Origin: JARRPM01 sp963792815
Lineage (GTDB): Bacteria > Pseudomonadota > Gammaproteobacteria > Pseudomonadales > Halieaceae
Assembly: GCA_963792815.1 (NCBI GenBank)
Contig: CAWBXR010000003.1
Span: forward strand, 248,001-312,000
Direction: 5' to 3'
DNA: 64,000 nucleotides
The notes under the pieces are model-generated. The model ran no database searches. It saw only the letters and a program-made list of their open reading frames with translations, and was not told the origin of the DNA. Positions 32,453-41,670 of this stretch are shown here, in pieces; positions within the stretch are counted from its first letter, which is position 1, and every line of letters starts with the position of its first letter. Position numbers and translations under genes: made by a program.

Positions 32453-35053
32453 ATGAAGACCGGAGAAATACGCGAGGCCTTCCTGGCCTACTTTGAACAG
32501 CAGGGGCACACCCGGGTTGCCAGCAGTTCGCTGGTGCCGGCCAATGACCCGACCCTGCTGTTTACCAATGCCGGGATGAACCAGTTCAAGGACACCTTCC
32601 TGGGTACCGACCCGCGCCCCTATGTGCGCGCTACCAGCAGCCAGCGCTGCGTCCGGGCCGGGGGCAAGCACAACGACCTGGAGAACGTGGGCTATACCGC
32701 TCGCCACCACACCTTCTTCGAGATGCTGGGCAATTTCAGTTTCGGCGACTATTTCAAGCGCGAGGCGATCCAGTACGGCTGGGCGTTTCTCACCGAGGTG
32801 CTGGGCCTGCCGCCGGAGAAACTGTGGGTGACGGTGCATGTTTCCGACGACGAGGCAGCGGATATCTGGGTGAATGAAATTGGCGTCAGCCCCGACCGCC
32901 TGTCCCGCCTGGACGAAGACAACTTCTGGCAGATGGGCGACACCGGTCCCTGCGGGCCCTGTTCCGAGCTGTTTTACGACCACGGCCCGGATGTCCCCGG
33001 CGGCCCTCCCGGCAGCGAAAACGACGACCTCGATCGCTACATAGAGGTCTGGAACCTGGTGTTCATGCAGTACAACCGCGACCAGAGCGGTGAATTGCAC
33101 CCCCTGCCCAAGCCCTCGGTGGATACCGGTATGGGCCTGGAGCGCATCGCCGCCGTGATGCAGGGCGTGCACAGCAACTACGAGATCGACCTGTTCCAGG
33201 CGCTGATCCGGTCCGCCGCGAAAATCCTGGGCGTAAGCGACCTGGAGAACAGCTCCCTCAATGTCATCGCCGACCACATCCGCTCCTGTGCCTTCCTGGT
33301 GGCCGACGGTGTGATGCCGGGCAACGAGGGCCGCGGCTATGTGCTGCGGCGGATCATCCGGCGGGCCATCCGCCACGGCAACAAGCTTGGCGCCAGCAAA
33401 CCCTTCTTCCACAAGCTGGTGGGTACCCTGGCCGAGCAGATGGGCGATGCCTATCCCGAACTGGTGAAGCAGCAGGCGCAGATTGAAAAGGCGCTGCTGG
33501 CCGAAGAAGAACAGTTCGCCAAGACCCTGGATAACGGTATGCAGATTCTGGACGAGGCCCTCGCCGGCCTGGCGGGAACGGAAATACCCGGGGAGCTGGT
33601 ATTCAAGCTCTACGACACCTATGGCTTTCCCACCGACCTGACCAACGACATCGCCCGGGAACGGGGCCTGACGCTGGACATGGCGGGCTACGAGGAGGCC
33701 ATGGCCGCCCAGCGTTCCCGCTCCCAGGAAGGCGGTAGCTTCAAGGTGGACTACAGTGCGGTCCTCACCCTCGATGGCAGTACCGAGTTTACCGGCTACG
33801 ACAGCGTGGTGGGCGAGGGCACTGTCACGGCCATCTTGCTGGACGGCGAGCAGGTCGACGCCCTGGGCGCTGACGACGCCGGCATCGTGGTGCTCGATCG
33901 CACACCGTTTTATGGCGAGTCCGGTGGCCAGGTGGGCGATAGCGGTTATCTGGGCGGCGCGGGGGTGCGGCTGGAAGTCAGCGACACCACCAAGGCCTCG
34001 AATCACCACCTGCATCACGTCAAGGTGCTTGAAGGAGCAGTCAGCGTGGGCGACGTCCTGACGGCCACGGTGGATGCCCAGGTGCGCCAGCGAACCCGCC
34101 TTAATCACTCGGCCACCCACCTGTTGCACGCCGCCCTGCGCAAGGTGCTGGGTGAACACGTCGCGCAGAAGGGCTCGCTGGTGGACTCCGAGCGCCTGCG
34201 GTTTGATTTTTCCCACCCCCAGGCGATTACCACGGCGCAACTGAAGGAAATTGAAGGGCTGGTAAACGCCCAGATCCGTGCCAACACCGAGGTCGCAACG
34301 CGGCTGATGAATATGGAAGATGCCGTCGCGGCAGGCGCCATGGCGCTGTTCGGGGAAAAATACGGCGACGAGGTGCGGGTTCTTTCCATGGGCGAGAATG
34401 ACTTTTCGGTGGAACTGTGTGGCGGTACCCATGCCAGTCGCACCGGGGATATCGGCCTGCTGCGTATTGCGGCGGAGTCCGGGGTGGCCTCCGGTGTGCG
34501 CCGGATCGAAGGGGTCACCGGCAGCGTGGCCCTGGCTGCAATCGACAGGGACGGGCAGCGCCTCGCGGCAGTGTGCGATGTGGTCAAGGCCACTAATGAC
34601 AATGTGGTTGATAAAGTAGCTGCCCTGCGCGGCGAGAATCGTGAACTGGAAAAAGAGATCGCCCGACTCAAGCAGAAACTGGCCACCTCCGCGGGCGGTG
34701 ACCTGACCGCCGGGGCTGTGGATGTCGCCGGCGTGAAAGTGCTGGCCGCCAGGGTGGAGGGCGCCGATGCGAAATCCCTGCGCGATACCCTGGACCAGTG
34801 CAAGAACAAGCTGGGCAGCGCGGTGATTCTGTTGGCGGCGATAACCGACGACAAGGTTGCCCTGGCAGCGGGCGTGACCAGTGACCTGACCGGCCGGGTG
34901 AAAGCCGGCGACCTGGTGCGCGACGTGGCCGCGCGCCTGGGCGGCAAGGGCGGCGGCAGGCCCGACATGGCCCAGGGTGGCGGCACTGATATCGAGGCCC
35001 TGCCCGGGGTGCTGAAAAGCGTGCCCGATTGGGTGGCGTCGGAGCTGAAGTAA
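32453..35053 (+). CDS. alaS: alanyl-tRNA synthetase
   Basis: 866 aa from the ATG at 32453 (M-K-T-G-E-I-R-E-A-F-L), the usual length. Class II motifs are visible: F-T-N-A-G-M-N-Q-F-K-D-T-F-L-G, S-Q-R-C-V-R-A-G-G-K-H-N-D-L, H-H-T-F-F-E-M-L-G-N-F-S-F-G-D-Y-F-K. The editing domain has the zinc-site H-S-A-T-H-L-L-H-A-A-L and C-G-G-T-H-A-S-R-T-G-D-I-G, and the C-Ala region closes R-P-D-M-A-Q-G-G-G-T. It charges tRNA-Ala and clears mischarged Ser/Gly. Three bases before lysC, likely one transcript with the upstream HIT gene. Confidence 0.98.
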   Translation: MKTGEIREAFLAYFEQQGHTRVASSSLVPANDPTLLFTNAGMNQFKDTFLGTDPRPYVRATSSQRCVRAGGKHNDLENVGYTARHHTFFEMLGNFSFGDYFKREAIQYGWAFLTEVLGLPPEKLWVTVHVSDDEAADIWVNEIGVSPDRLSRLDEDNFWQMGDTGPCGPCSELFYDHGPDVPGGPPGSENDDLDRYIEVWNLVFMQYNRDQSGELHPLPKPSVDTGMGLERIAAVMQGVHSNYEIDLFQALIRSAAKILGVSDLENSSLNVIADHIRSCAFLVADGVMPGNEGRGYVLRRIIRRAIRHGNKLGASKPFFHKLVGTLAEQMGDAYPELVKQQAQIEKALLAEEEQFAKTLDNGMQILDEALAGLAGTEIPGELVFKLYDTYGFPTDLTNDIARERGLTLDMAGYEEAMAAQRSRSQEGGSFKVDYSAVLTLDGSTEFTGYDSVVGEGTVTAILLDGEQVDALGADDAGIVVLDRTPFYGESGGQVGDSGYLGGAGVRLEVSDTTKASNHHLHHVKVLEGAVSVGDVLTATVDAQVRQRTRLNHSATHLLHAALRKVLGEHVAQKGSLVDSERLRFDFSHPQAITTAQLKEIEGLVNAQIRANTEVATRLMNMEDAVAAGAMALFGEKYGDEVRVLSMGENDFSVELCGGTHASRTGDIGLLRIAAESGVASGVRRIEGVTGSVALAAIDRDGQRLAAVCDVVKATNDNVVDKVAALRGENRELEKEIARLKQKLATSAGGDLTAGAVDVAGVKVLAARVEGADAKSLRDTLDQCKNKLGSAVILLAAITDDKVALAAGVTSDLTGRVKAGDLVRDVAARLGGKGGGRPDMAQGGGTDIEALPGVLKSVPDWVASELK

Positions 35054-35056
35054 GCC

Positions 35057-36299
35057 ATGAGCCTGATTGTCCAGAAATTTGGCGGTACCTCGGTAGGCTC
35101 TATCGAGCGTATCGGGCAGGTGGCCGATAAGGTCGCCAGGTTCCGTGCAGAGGGCCACGACGTGGTCGTTGTGGTTTCCGCCATGAGCGGCGAAACCAAC
35201 CGCCTGATCGCCCTGGCGCATGAGCTGCAGGAGCTGCCGGTACCACGGGAAATGGACGTGCTCATCTCCACCGGCGAACAGGTGACTACCGCACTGCTCA
35301 GCATGGCGCTCAACGAGCGCGGGGTGAAAGCAAAATCCTATAACGGCAGCCAGGTACGCATCCTCACGGATGACTCCCACACCAAGGCGCGCATCCGCGA
35401 AATTGACAACGAGAAAGCTGCACGCCGGCCTGGAAGCGGGCTATGTGCTGGTAGTGGCGGGTTTCCAGGGCGTGGACGAGCACGGCAACATCACCACCCT
35501 GGGGCGCGGCGGCTCGGACACCACCGCGGTGGCGCTGGCGGCGGCTCTGAAGGCCGACGAGTGCCAGATCTACACCGATGTCGATGGGGTCTACACCACC
35601 GACCCGCGGATGGTCGACGGCGCCCGTCGGCTCGACCGCATCACCTTCGAGGAAATGCTGGAAATGGCCAGTATGGGTTCCAAGGTGTTGCAGATACGCG
35701 CGGTGGAATTTGCCGGCAAGTACCAGGTACCACTGCGGGTCCTGCACAGTTTTCAGGAAGGCCCCGGTACGCTCATAACACTGGAGGACGTGAATCAGAT
35801 GGAAACACCCACAATCGCCGGCATCGCATTCAATCGGGACGAGGCCAAGCTCACTGTGCTGGGTGTACCGGACATGCCCGGTATCGCCCACAAAATCCTC
35901 GGCCCTATTGGCAATGCCAATATCGAGGTGGATGTCATCCTGCAAAATACCGGCGAGGACAATCACACGGATTTCACCTTTACCGTGAGCCGCACCGACC
36001 TTCCCCGCGCGCAAGAGGTACTGCGGGAGGTCGCCGGGCAGATCGAAGCCCGGGAAGTGCGTGTTGATTCGAAGATCGCCAAGGTATCGGTGGTGGGCGT
36101 TGGCATGCGTTCCCACGCGGGCGTGGCCAGCCAGATGTTCGCCGCCCTGGCGGAGGTCGGTATCAATATCCAGATGATCACGACCTCCGAAATCAAGATT
36201 TCAGTGATTATCGAGGAGAAGTTCCTGGAACTGGCGGTGCGGTCACTGCACTCCTCGTTTGGCCTGGAAAGGGAACCAAAAGACGAAAGCGTTGCCTGA
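35057..36299 (+). CDS. lysC: aspartate kinase, single-base frameshift
   Basis: The ATG at 35057 starts M-S-L-I-V-Q-K-F-G-G-T-S-V-G-S, the kinase signature. At about residue 119 the frame breaks: one extra A in AAA (35414-35416, after R-I-R-E-I-D-N-E-K) shifts it. Removing it joins ...D-N-E-K-L-H-A-G-L-E-A-G-Y-V, which aligns without gaps to known LysC. The second part has G-R-G-G-S-D-T-T-A-V-A-L and two C-terminal ACT domains for lysine/threonine feedback (V-D-V-I-L-Q-N, S-E-I-K-I-S-V). The corrected length of about 413 aa is normal. The enzyme is needed for Lys/Met/Thr and DAP, so a sequencing error is more likely than a true null. Confidence 0.9.
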
Positions 36300-36485
36300 T
36301 ACAGGACTATTGCGACCAGGCAGTGTCGGACTTGTTCTATCGTACTTACATTGCTATTTCGGCAATTTTGACTAGAACTAATGAAGCCACAGGATAGATG
36401 GGGCCGGCGAATTGTGTGACCGGTTTCGGCAAGTGTCCTTTGCTTTGGAGACACATAGCGGACACGGGGCGGGAGATACAAAACA

Positions 36486-36677
36486 ATGTTGATTTTAACG
36501 CGCAGGGTTGGAGAGTCGCTGATGGTAGGCGATGACATCACTGTGACGGTACTGGGCGTAAAGGGCAACCAGGTGCGCATTGGCGTCAATGCGCCCAGGG
36601 ATGTTGCCGTGCATCGGGAGGAAATTTACAATCGTATCCAGGGCGATGAACCGGAGACCCCGCCCGAGCAGGAATAA
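36486..36677 (+). CDS. csrA: carbon storage regulator, RNA-binding protein
   Basis: 63 aa. M-L-I-L-T-R-R-V-G-E-S-L-M-V-G-D-D-I is the conserved CsrA/RsmA start; V-R-I-G-V-N-A-P-R-D-V-A-V-H-R-E-E-I-Y contains the RNA-contacting V-H-R-E-E-I. A homodimer that binds GGA motifs in 5' leaders to control translation. It sits between lysC and tRNA-Ser as in Pseudomonas and relatives, 186 bp after lysC with room for its own promoter. The C-terminal tail is acidic (D-E-P-E-T-P-P-E-Q-E). Confidence 0.97.
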   Translation: MLILTRRVGESLMVGDDITVTVLGVKGNQVRIGVNAPRDVAVHREEIYNRIQGDEPETPPEQE

Positions 36678-36834
36678 TCACCGCCATCTTCGTTGTATGA
36701 CTTTGATTTTGCTCCGGTTGTGGTATCATGCCGCGCCTCGGGCAAAGTGCAAAGCAGGCAGTGTCGGGCAGCCCTGACGGGATGGCTTACATGGGCCCCT
36801 GCCAGGCGCAAGCACCCCGAGACAAGCACAATCC

Positions 36835-36925
36835 GGAGAGCTGGCCGAGTGGCTGAAGGCGCACCCCTGCTAAGGGTGTATAGGCTTATACCCTATCGAG
36901 GGTTCGAATCCCTCGCTCTCCGCCA
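36835..36925 (+). tRNA. tRNA-Ser(GCU)
   Basis: 91 bases including an encoded CCA. Acceptor arms GGAGAGC/GCTCTCC pair fully, the anticodon loop CTGCTAA holds GCT, the T arm is GGGTTCGAATCCC, and a long variable arm is typical of tRNA-Ser. Its last 27 bases are repeated at 63149 as the island's right attachment site; the left copy is intact and should be functional. Confidence 0.97.
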
Positions 36926-36952
36926 TATCCTATTGATTTTATTGAATTAATT
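36899..36952 (+). repeat. left attachment site (attL) of the island in tRNA-Ser
   Basis: A 54-bp direct repeat of 63149-63202 with one mismatch (36930). It covers the tRNA T arm to CCA plus ATATC-TATTGATTTTATTGAA. Homology continues for about 140 bp into the adjacent integrase 3' end at both sites. Confidence 0.93.
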
Positions 36953-37525
36953 AGACTTTTCTTGCGTCATGGGACCATTTTGGGACCAAACGCGCAGAAT
37001 TTCCCAATCGCTCCGACACAAATTGCACCATCCTGGTCGCATCTGCGGAGATCCTCTTGCCGTAATGCTGATCGATCATGTGCGTGCTGGTATGACTCAC
37101 CTGGCGAATGATCCATTCCTTCGCGATGTCGACCGTGAGTAATTGGCTGATGAATATGTGTTGTGCAGTGTTCGGCCCGCGATAGCGTACCTTGGCTTTT
37201 TTTAGATGAGCACGCCAAAAGTTATTACGTACCGTCCCGTCGGATTCGTGTGGCCTCTCCGTGTTGCTGTTAATAAAAACGAGGTGAACGTCCTCGGAGA
37301 TTTTTTTCTTATTGTCTCGTGACATGACTTTGAGGCGACGAGTGTCCAGCAGCTCCGTGAAAGGACGCTGTACCCGCAGCTATTGAATCGCTGGATCGAT
37401 TAGTTCAACTTCGCGTCTGACGCGTTTGGTTTTGGTTTGTTTATAGGACCCGTTTGCCCTGGCTCGACAGACCGTAACCGTCCCGCTTTTTAGATCAATA
37501 TCGGTTTTTGTCAATTTTGGGCGGC
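36951..37525 (-). pseudogene. tyrosine integrase remnant (left end of the island)
   Basis: Minus-strand coding of a phage/ICE-type integrase C-terminal half. From about 37525: D-I-D-L-K-S-G-T-V-T-V, R-A-R-A-N-G-S-Y-K-Q-T-K-T-K-R, V-R-R-E-V-E-L-I, then an in-frame TAG, L-R-V-Q-R-P-F-T-E-L-L, and after an ATG at 37325 N-F-W-R-A-H-L-K-K-A. The box II region reads R-G-P-N-T-A-Q-H-I where active relatives have T-R-H-T, so the Arg is lost. The nucleophile region D-Q-H-Y-G-K-R-I remains. The N-terminal half is absent. Position beside attL with transcription toward the tRNA is typical for island integrases. It cannot be active. Confidence 0.85.
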
Positions 37526-37656
37526 AATCAACAGGCAGTGTCTCCAACCTGATACTGGGTTGTGTGTGCTATACAAATTTTATATTTAGCGCACTATACC
37601 TGTTTGGGTATCGTCGCTGGCTTAGCGGGGATTAGCGGCGTATTACGGCATTATCA

Positions 37657-37670
37657 TTGATACAAGTCAA
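37657..37670. promoter_or_regulatory. FNR/ANR-type box
   Basis: TTGAT-ACAA-GTCAA; the consensus is TTGAT-N4-ATCAA, so only one position deviates. It lies 206 bp before the single-domain universal stress gene at 37876, rather far, so an intervening leader or promoter must be assumed. A second box is at 62717-62730. Confidence 0.55.
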
Positions 37671-37875
37671 CGGCGAAATGACTCGGACAAATGTATCCTC
37701 TAAAGAGGGAGGTTTTCTTAAGAAGGAAGTATGCGACAAAGGGTTAACTTGTGACCTAGAGCAGTGCGTCGATATTTCCGTCTTGATCGATTGGTCATAT
37801 CTGTCGATGGATTTCAGCAATGTAACTGGTTCATGATTATGAATCATGGCTACAGTAATATAGGGTGGTTACGGA

Positions 37876-38328
37876 ATGGCATATAGTATTATTCTGGTTG
37901 CGATCGACACCACCGACGAAGCTGACGAGGTGTTAAGTGCCGCGAAGGAAATTATGGATGACGACAAATCTACGATTTCCATCGTCTCGGTGATTAAACC
38001 GCTGGCTAATTTTTACGCTGACTTGTATTCAGTGCTCGATAACCGCGACGGAATTGCACCGCAGGCAGTAGAGCGCGCCACGGCTTGGATTTCAAGCCTG
38101 GCGAAGCGCCATGGAATCAAAACTCCTGCAGTGGATGTAGTAATTGGTACACCTGCAGTTGAAATTCGACGACTTGCCGAAAAACTAGGCGCAGATCTAA
38201 TTGTCCTGGGAACCCACGGACAACATGGTTTGGGTCTGATGCTCGGCTCCACTGCCAATGCCGTGCTGCACGGAGCACCGTGCGATGTGCTTGCAGTTAA
38301 GGTGCGAAGCAATGGGCAGCAGAGGTAG
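37876..38328 (+). CDS. universal stress protein, single domain
   Basis: 150 aa. It starts M-A-Y-S-I-I-L-V-A-I-D-T-T-D-E-A and ends with the nucleotide-binding motif G-T-H-G-Q-H-G-L-G-L-M-L-G-S-T-A and A-P-C-D-V-L-A-V. The G-x2-G-x9-G-S/T signature means it probably binds ATP (UspFG/MJ0577 type). It is the first cargo gene of the island after the integrase remnant. An FNR-type box upstream suggests induction at low oxygen. The family is certain and the physiological role is inferred. Confidence 0.93.
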   Translation: MAYSIILVAIDTTDEADEVLSAAKEIMDDDKSTISIVSVIKPLANFYADLYSVLDNRDGIAPQAVERATAWISSLAKRHGIKTPAVDVVIGTPAVEIRRLAEKLGADLIVLGTHGQHGLGLMLGSTANAVLHGAPCDVLAVKVRSNGQQR

Positions 38329-38608
38329 GGCGCGCAAAACGCGCGGAAAGTCTCGACAGTGCCGACGAGATCTTAGTCAGGCTGGGCGGCGGGGTCGGCA
38401 GTGATTGCTAGAACTTGGTTCACTTGGCCCAAACCGCCGAGACACCGACGCCAATCCCCAGATCCCGAGCAGTTCAGTAACCTACCACGACGCGGTAGCT
38501 TACTGGCCGCATGCCGAACGAAGTGATACAAGTCGGCTTCAGCAATTTTTTAGTCTTTGCCGTACAGCTTTTGTAGCTGTCCTTCTTCCAGAATTTCAGC
38601 CAGAAACC
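38329..38608. other. intergenic, nothing recognised
   Basis: Sits between the convergent usp and exchanger genes. No terminator with a T-run and no ORF could be supported. Confidence 0.4.
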
Positions 38609-39625
38609 TCAGTTGCTCAGCGCCACGACGCCAAGCGCGACGGCGTAAACGCACAGGATCAGCGCACTTTCGAATCCGATTCGGCCGATTCCATAGGTCT
38701 CTCGTCGCACCATTCCCAGCAGCAGGATGGCGGTCATCAAGATGCCAACCAGGCCCCACATCATCTGAACCGGTGCCATGTCATGGTAGATGGAGCCGTG
38801 AGGATAGCCCGCGTCAGCCGCGGCGACAACGAGCATGTTGAAGCAGTTAGTACCGAAGATGTTGCTTACTGCCAGGGTCAGCGCTCCAATTCTTATCGCT
38901 GCGATGGTGGTTACCAGCTCGGGGGTAGAAGTAGCCAGAGCAGTGAACAGGCCACCGACCAGAGTTTCGGAAAGCCCAGTATGATCGGCGATACCCTTGG
39001 CGGCCTCCATCAATATCCAGCCGGCCAAAGCGGTCACGACGGCCATGCCGATGAACTCCAGCCACACAGTGGCCGAACCAGCAGAATGCTTTGTAGGCTC
39101 ATCTGAAACTGTCTGGTGGGTCAGTCTAGGGAACCACATGGGCTTGGCCTGCGTGTGGCGAACCAGGTGCAGGCCGAACAGATAGGCGACAACGATCACC
39201 GGCGTGATCGGGTGGACGTTCCACAGGGTGAGCGTCGGCGTTAAGATCGCGAGCAGCGGCAAAGACAGCAACACAATCAGCAATCCCGCCAGCATCAGGT
39301 TGACCGGGGACGCGGCCGCGTGTTCCAGGTTGGCTTTGCGATAGACAATGTCAGCCACGCCAAGAAACACCAGGTTCGCAGCCATGCTGCCCATGACGTT
39401 GCTCATAGCCAGGTCTGGCCGAGCGTCTAACGCTGCGCTCAGAGTCGCGGCGAAATCAGGCAGCGAAGTAACACCAGCAAGGAGCAAGACCCCGAATAGC
39501 GCCTCGCCCAGGCCGGTTCGGTCAGCCAAGGTATCAGCCAGCCGGGCCAGCCGACTGCCCGCGACGCCGATCATGAGGGCAGCGAGGCCAAAGGCGATAA
39601 TGCTGGGAATCAAGGAAGAAAACAC
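38609..39625 (-). CDS. sodium/calcium exchanger family (CaCA) transporter
   Basis: 338 aa, GTG start at 39625. It is highly hydrophobic with about ten TM segments. Two inverted alpha-repeats are visible: L-F-G-V-L-L-L-A-G-V-T-S-L-P-D-F-A-A-T, then N-V-M-G-S-M-A-A-N-L-V-F; and L-V-G-G-L-F-T-A-L-A-T-S-T-P-E-L-V-T-T, then N-I-F-G-T-N-C-F-N-M-L. These carry the ion-binding P-D/P-E and N residues (Asp replaces Glu in the first repeat). Inner-membrane antiport of Ca2+ or another divalent cation for Na+/H+. The only CDS of the left half of the island on the minus strand. Confidence 0.9.
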   Translation of the reverse strand: MFSSLIPSIIAFGLAALMIGVAGSRLARLADTLADRTGLGEALFGVLLLAGVTSLPDFAATLSAALDARPDLAMSNVMGSMAANLVFLGVADIVYRKANLEHAAASPVNLMLAGLLIVLLSLPLLAILTPTLTLWNVHPITPVIVVAYLFGLHLVRHTQAKPMWFPRLTHQTVSDEPTKHSAGSATVWLEFIGMAVVTALAGWILMEAAKGIADHTGLSETLVGGLFTALATSTPELVTTIAAIRIGALTLAVSNIFGTNCFNMLVVAAADAGYPHGSIYHDMAPVQMMWGLVGILMTAILLLGMVRRETYGIGRIGFESALILCVYAVALGVVALSN

Positions 39626-40599
39626 TTGGGCCTCGAACGACTATGGCATGCCGACTTGTATATCACTAAAACGACCTCGGCGAAGACTAACGCTCCTGGT
39701 GCAGCGAGCGAAACGCAGTATAGCAAGTCCAGCGCAACGTGTTGCGCAATTGTGGGCTTGCCAGGCCGCATAGTTAAATCCACTTGCCTCTAGTTGTCGC
39801 CAACGATGTTGGTAGCACAATTGGGAAAATGCCCAAATAGAAAAGTGAATACTCCTTATTCGATGATCACGAGATCTCGATAAACGGTACCAGCTCCTAA
39901 TGGATCAATAGTAAGATGCCCAGCACCTTGCCCGTCGCCTAGGGTTGTGCAGCGAACAGGTAATGCAGGGAGAATCACCCACTGGCGCAATGGCTCATCG
40001 GGACAGACCTCATCGGCCAACAGGGCGGCGGCGCTAATTTATGCGACGATCGGAAACACGAAGTAGTCCGCCTGAAGCACAACGGTCTGGTCGTAGATCA
40101 ACCCACTCGACCGATGCACGGCATGCGAGTGGCTCCCGAACAATACCGAACATTCCCTGAGCAAGGTATGCACGGGTTCGCCAGTCTTGCGTTGCTTTGG
40201 CACTGGCCAGGTTGTTGCGACGCACCACAGACCGAACACCGAAATGACAAAGCTTGTTACAGTGGGCGCGCAACAACGAAAAGTCCTCAACGGAAGATGC
40301 TGGGTCAACGGTGCATGAACCAACTTTCTCTGGTTGATATGCCGCCTCTCGAAGTCACTCCTCGAAGCGTGACAGAACGCATGCTTGCAGTGTAAATAAA
40401 GACCAGAATGGAACTTCAATAAATTATTGCATTTCAAGATGTTATGTCTTCCAACGGATCAAACATTGGGACACCGCTGGTTCACCATTACTTCGTAATT
40501 ACCGAGCAATATATCGGATATATACGACTATTTATGCCTATTGGGTCCGTGTAGCATGTCTACTTATGAAAAACCAACGACAAAGCTACGGAGAGCCTT
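39626..40599. other. 974-bp stretch without a supported gene
   Basis: Frames of up to 132 codons exist on both strands around 40034-40437 but have biased, non-homologous composition (many C, H, R) and no ribosome site. The last ~150 bp are AT-rich and probably hold the promoter of the hibernation factor operon. A degraded gene cannot be excluded. Confidence 0.45.
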
Positions 40600-40965
40600 G
40601 TGAAGATTGATATCCAGGCACACAATTTTTTCCTAACTGATGCCGTACGTGGCCATGTCGAACGCCGGCTGCGGCACACCCTGACCAGCTGCAACGAGCA
40701 CATCCTCCAGGCTATTATTGTGCGGCTATCTGACACCAAAGATTTACCCGGAGATGCCCGAAAACGCTGCCATGTGCAATTGGTGCAGGCCGGCATGCCC
40801 CTTATAGTGATAAACGATACCGAGGCCGACCTGTACATCGCCATCGACCGAGCGATTGATCGCGCCGAGCGTACCCTCGAGCGTCGGCTGGCAGATCAGG
40901 CGCGACACGGCCCGTTCATCTATCTGTCCTGTTCAACAGGGTATCAATTGCGAAGTGATCGGTAA
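40600..40965 (+). CDS. ribosome hibernation-promoting factor/RaiA family protein
   Basis: 121 aa; GTG start with GGAGAGCC upstream. It begins M-K-I-D-I-Q-A-H-N-F-F-L-T-D-A-V and follows the HPF/YfiA beta-alpha-beta-beta-beta-alpha pattern: H-V-E-R-R-L-R-H-T-L, then C-H-V-Q-L-V-Q-A-G, A-D-L-Y-I-A-I-D-R-A-I-D-R-A-E-R-T-L-E-R-R. Only the short N-terminal-type domain is present, so it would inactivate rather than dimerise 70S itself. Binds the decoding centre when growth stops. Followed after 33 bp by the Bax-inhibitor gene. This one is not next to rpoN, consistent with an island-borne second copy. Confidence 0.85.
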   Translation: MKIDIQAHNFFLTDAVRGHVERRLRHTLTSCNEHILQAIIVRLSDTKDLPGDARKRCHVQLVQAGMPLIVINDTEADLYIAIDRAIDRAERTLERRLADQARHGPFIYLSCSTGYQLRSDR

Positions 40966-40998
40966 TCACTTGATCAACCTCCCCGGAGACAACCCACC

Positions 40999-41670
40999 AT
41001 GAATACACCAATAGCGAATGCGACGGCCCATACACAAACGGCCGTCTTAGCCACCAATAAGGTGGTCCGCAACACCTATATGTTGCTGTCCATGACCTTG
41101 CTGTTCAGCGCGCTTAGCGCCGGGGCTTCAATGGCGCTGAGTCTGCCACATCCGGGTTTGCTGCTCACTCTCGGAGGCTATTTCGGCCTGCTGTTTCTGA
41201 CTGCGAAATTCCGCGATCGTGCTTTGGGACTAGCTTTCGTGTTCGCCTTGACCGGCTTTATGGGCTACACACTGGGGCCGATACTCAGTGCTTATCTGGC
41301 CATGCCCAACGGTGGCCAGGTCGTGATGACTGCCATGGGTGGTACCGGTGCCATCTTCTTCGGCTTGTCCGGACATGCACTGACCACCCGCAAAGATTTT
41401 AGCTTCATGGGCAGTTTCCTGATCGCGGGTATCCTCGTGGCTTTCCTGGCCGGGCTGGGTGCCGTGTTTTTCGAGATGCCCGGATTATCCCTGGCGGTAT
41501 CCTCAATGTTCGTGCTGCTGATGGCGGGACTAATCCTGTACGAGACCAGCAACATTATCCACGGCGGCGAGACCAACTACATCATGGCGACTGTGACCCT
41601 CTACGTATCCATCTTCAACCTGTTTACCAGTTTGCTGCATATACTAGGCTTCATGAGCGGTGACGAATGA
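40999..41670 (+). CDS. Bax inhibitor-1/YccA family membrane protein
   Basis: 223 aa with seven hydrophobic segments. It opens with N-K-V-V-R-N-T-Y-M-L-L-S-M-T-L-L-F-S, then L-T-G-F-M-G-Y-T-L-G-P-I-L near residue 90 and the family motif L-I-L-Y-E-T-S-N-I-I-H-G-G-E-T-N-Y near 182, with the acidic pair of the pH/Ca2+ sensor region. Inner-membrane; YccA relatives modulate FtsH, and others leak Ca2+. The stop codon overlaps the start of the eRF1-like gene (ATGA), so these two are coupled. Confidence 0.9.
   Translation: MNTPIANATAHTQTAVLATNKVVRNTYMLLSMTLLFSALSAGASMALSLPHPGLLLTLGGYFGLLFLTAKFRDRALGLAFVFALTGFMGYTLGPILSAYLAMPNGGQVVMTAMGGTGAIFFGLSGHALTTRKDFSFMGSFLIAGILVAFLAGLGAVFFEMPGLSLAVSSMFVLLMAGLILYETSNIIHGGETNYIMATVTLYVSIFNLFTSLLHILGFMSGDE

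Noticed and set aside
32435..35380. A 981-codon open frame on the minus strand, antisense to alaS
   Set aside because: It is entirely opposite a clear alaS/lysC pair, has no family-like sequence, and long antisense frames are expected in GC-rich genes with strong third-position bias.
40034..40437. Frames of 80-132 codons on both strands in the gap before the hibernation factor
   Set aside because: Cys/His/Arg-rich mirrored frames without recognisable motifs or start signals.
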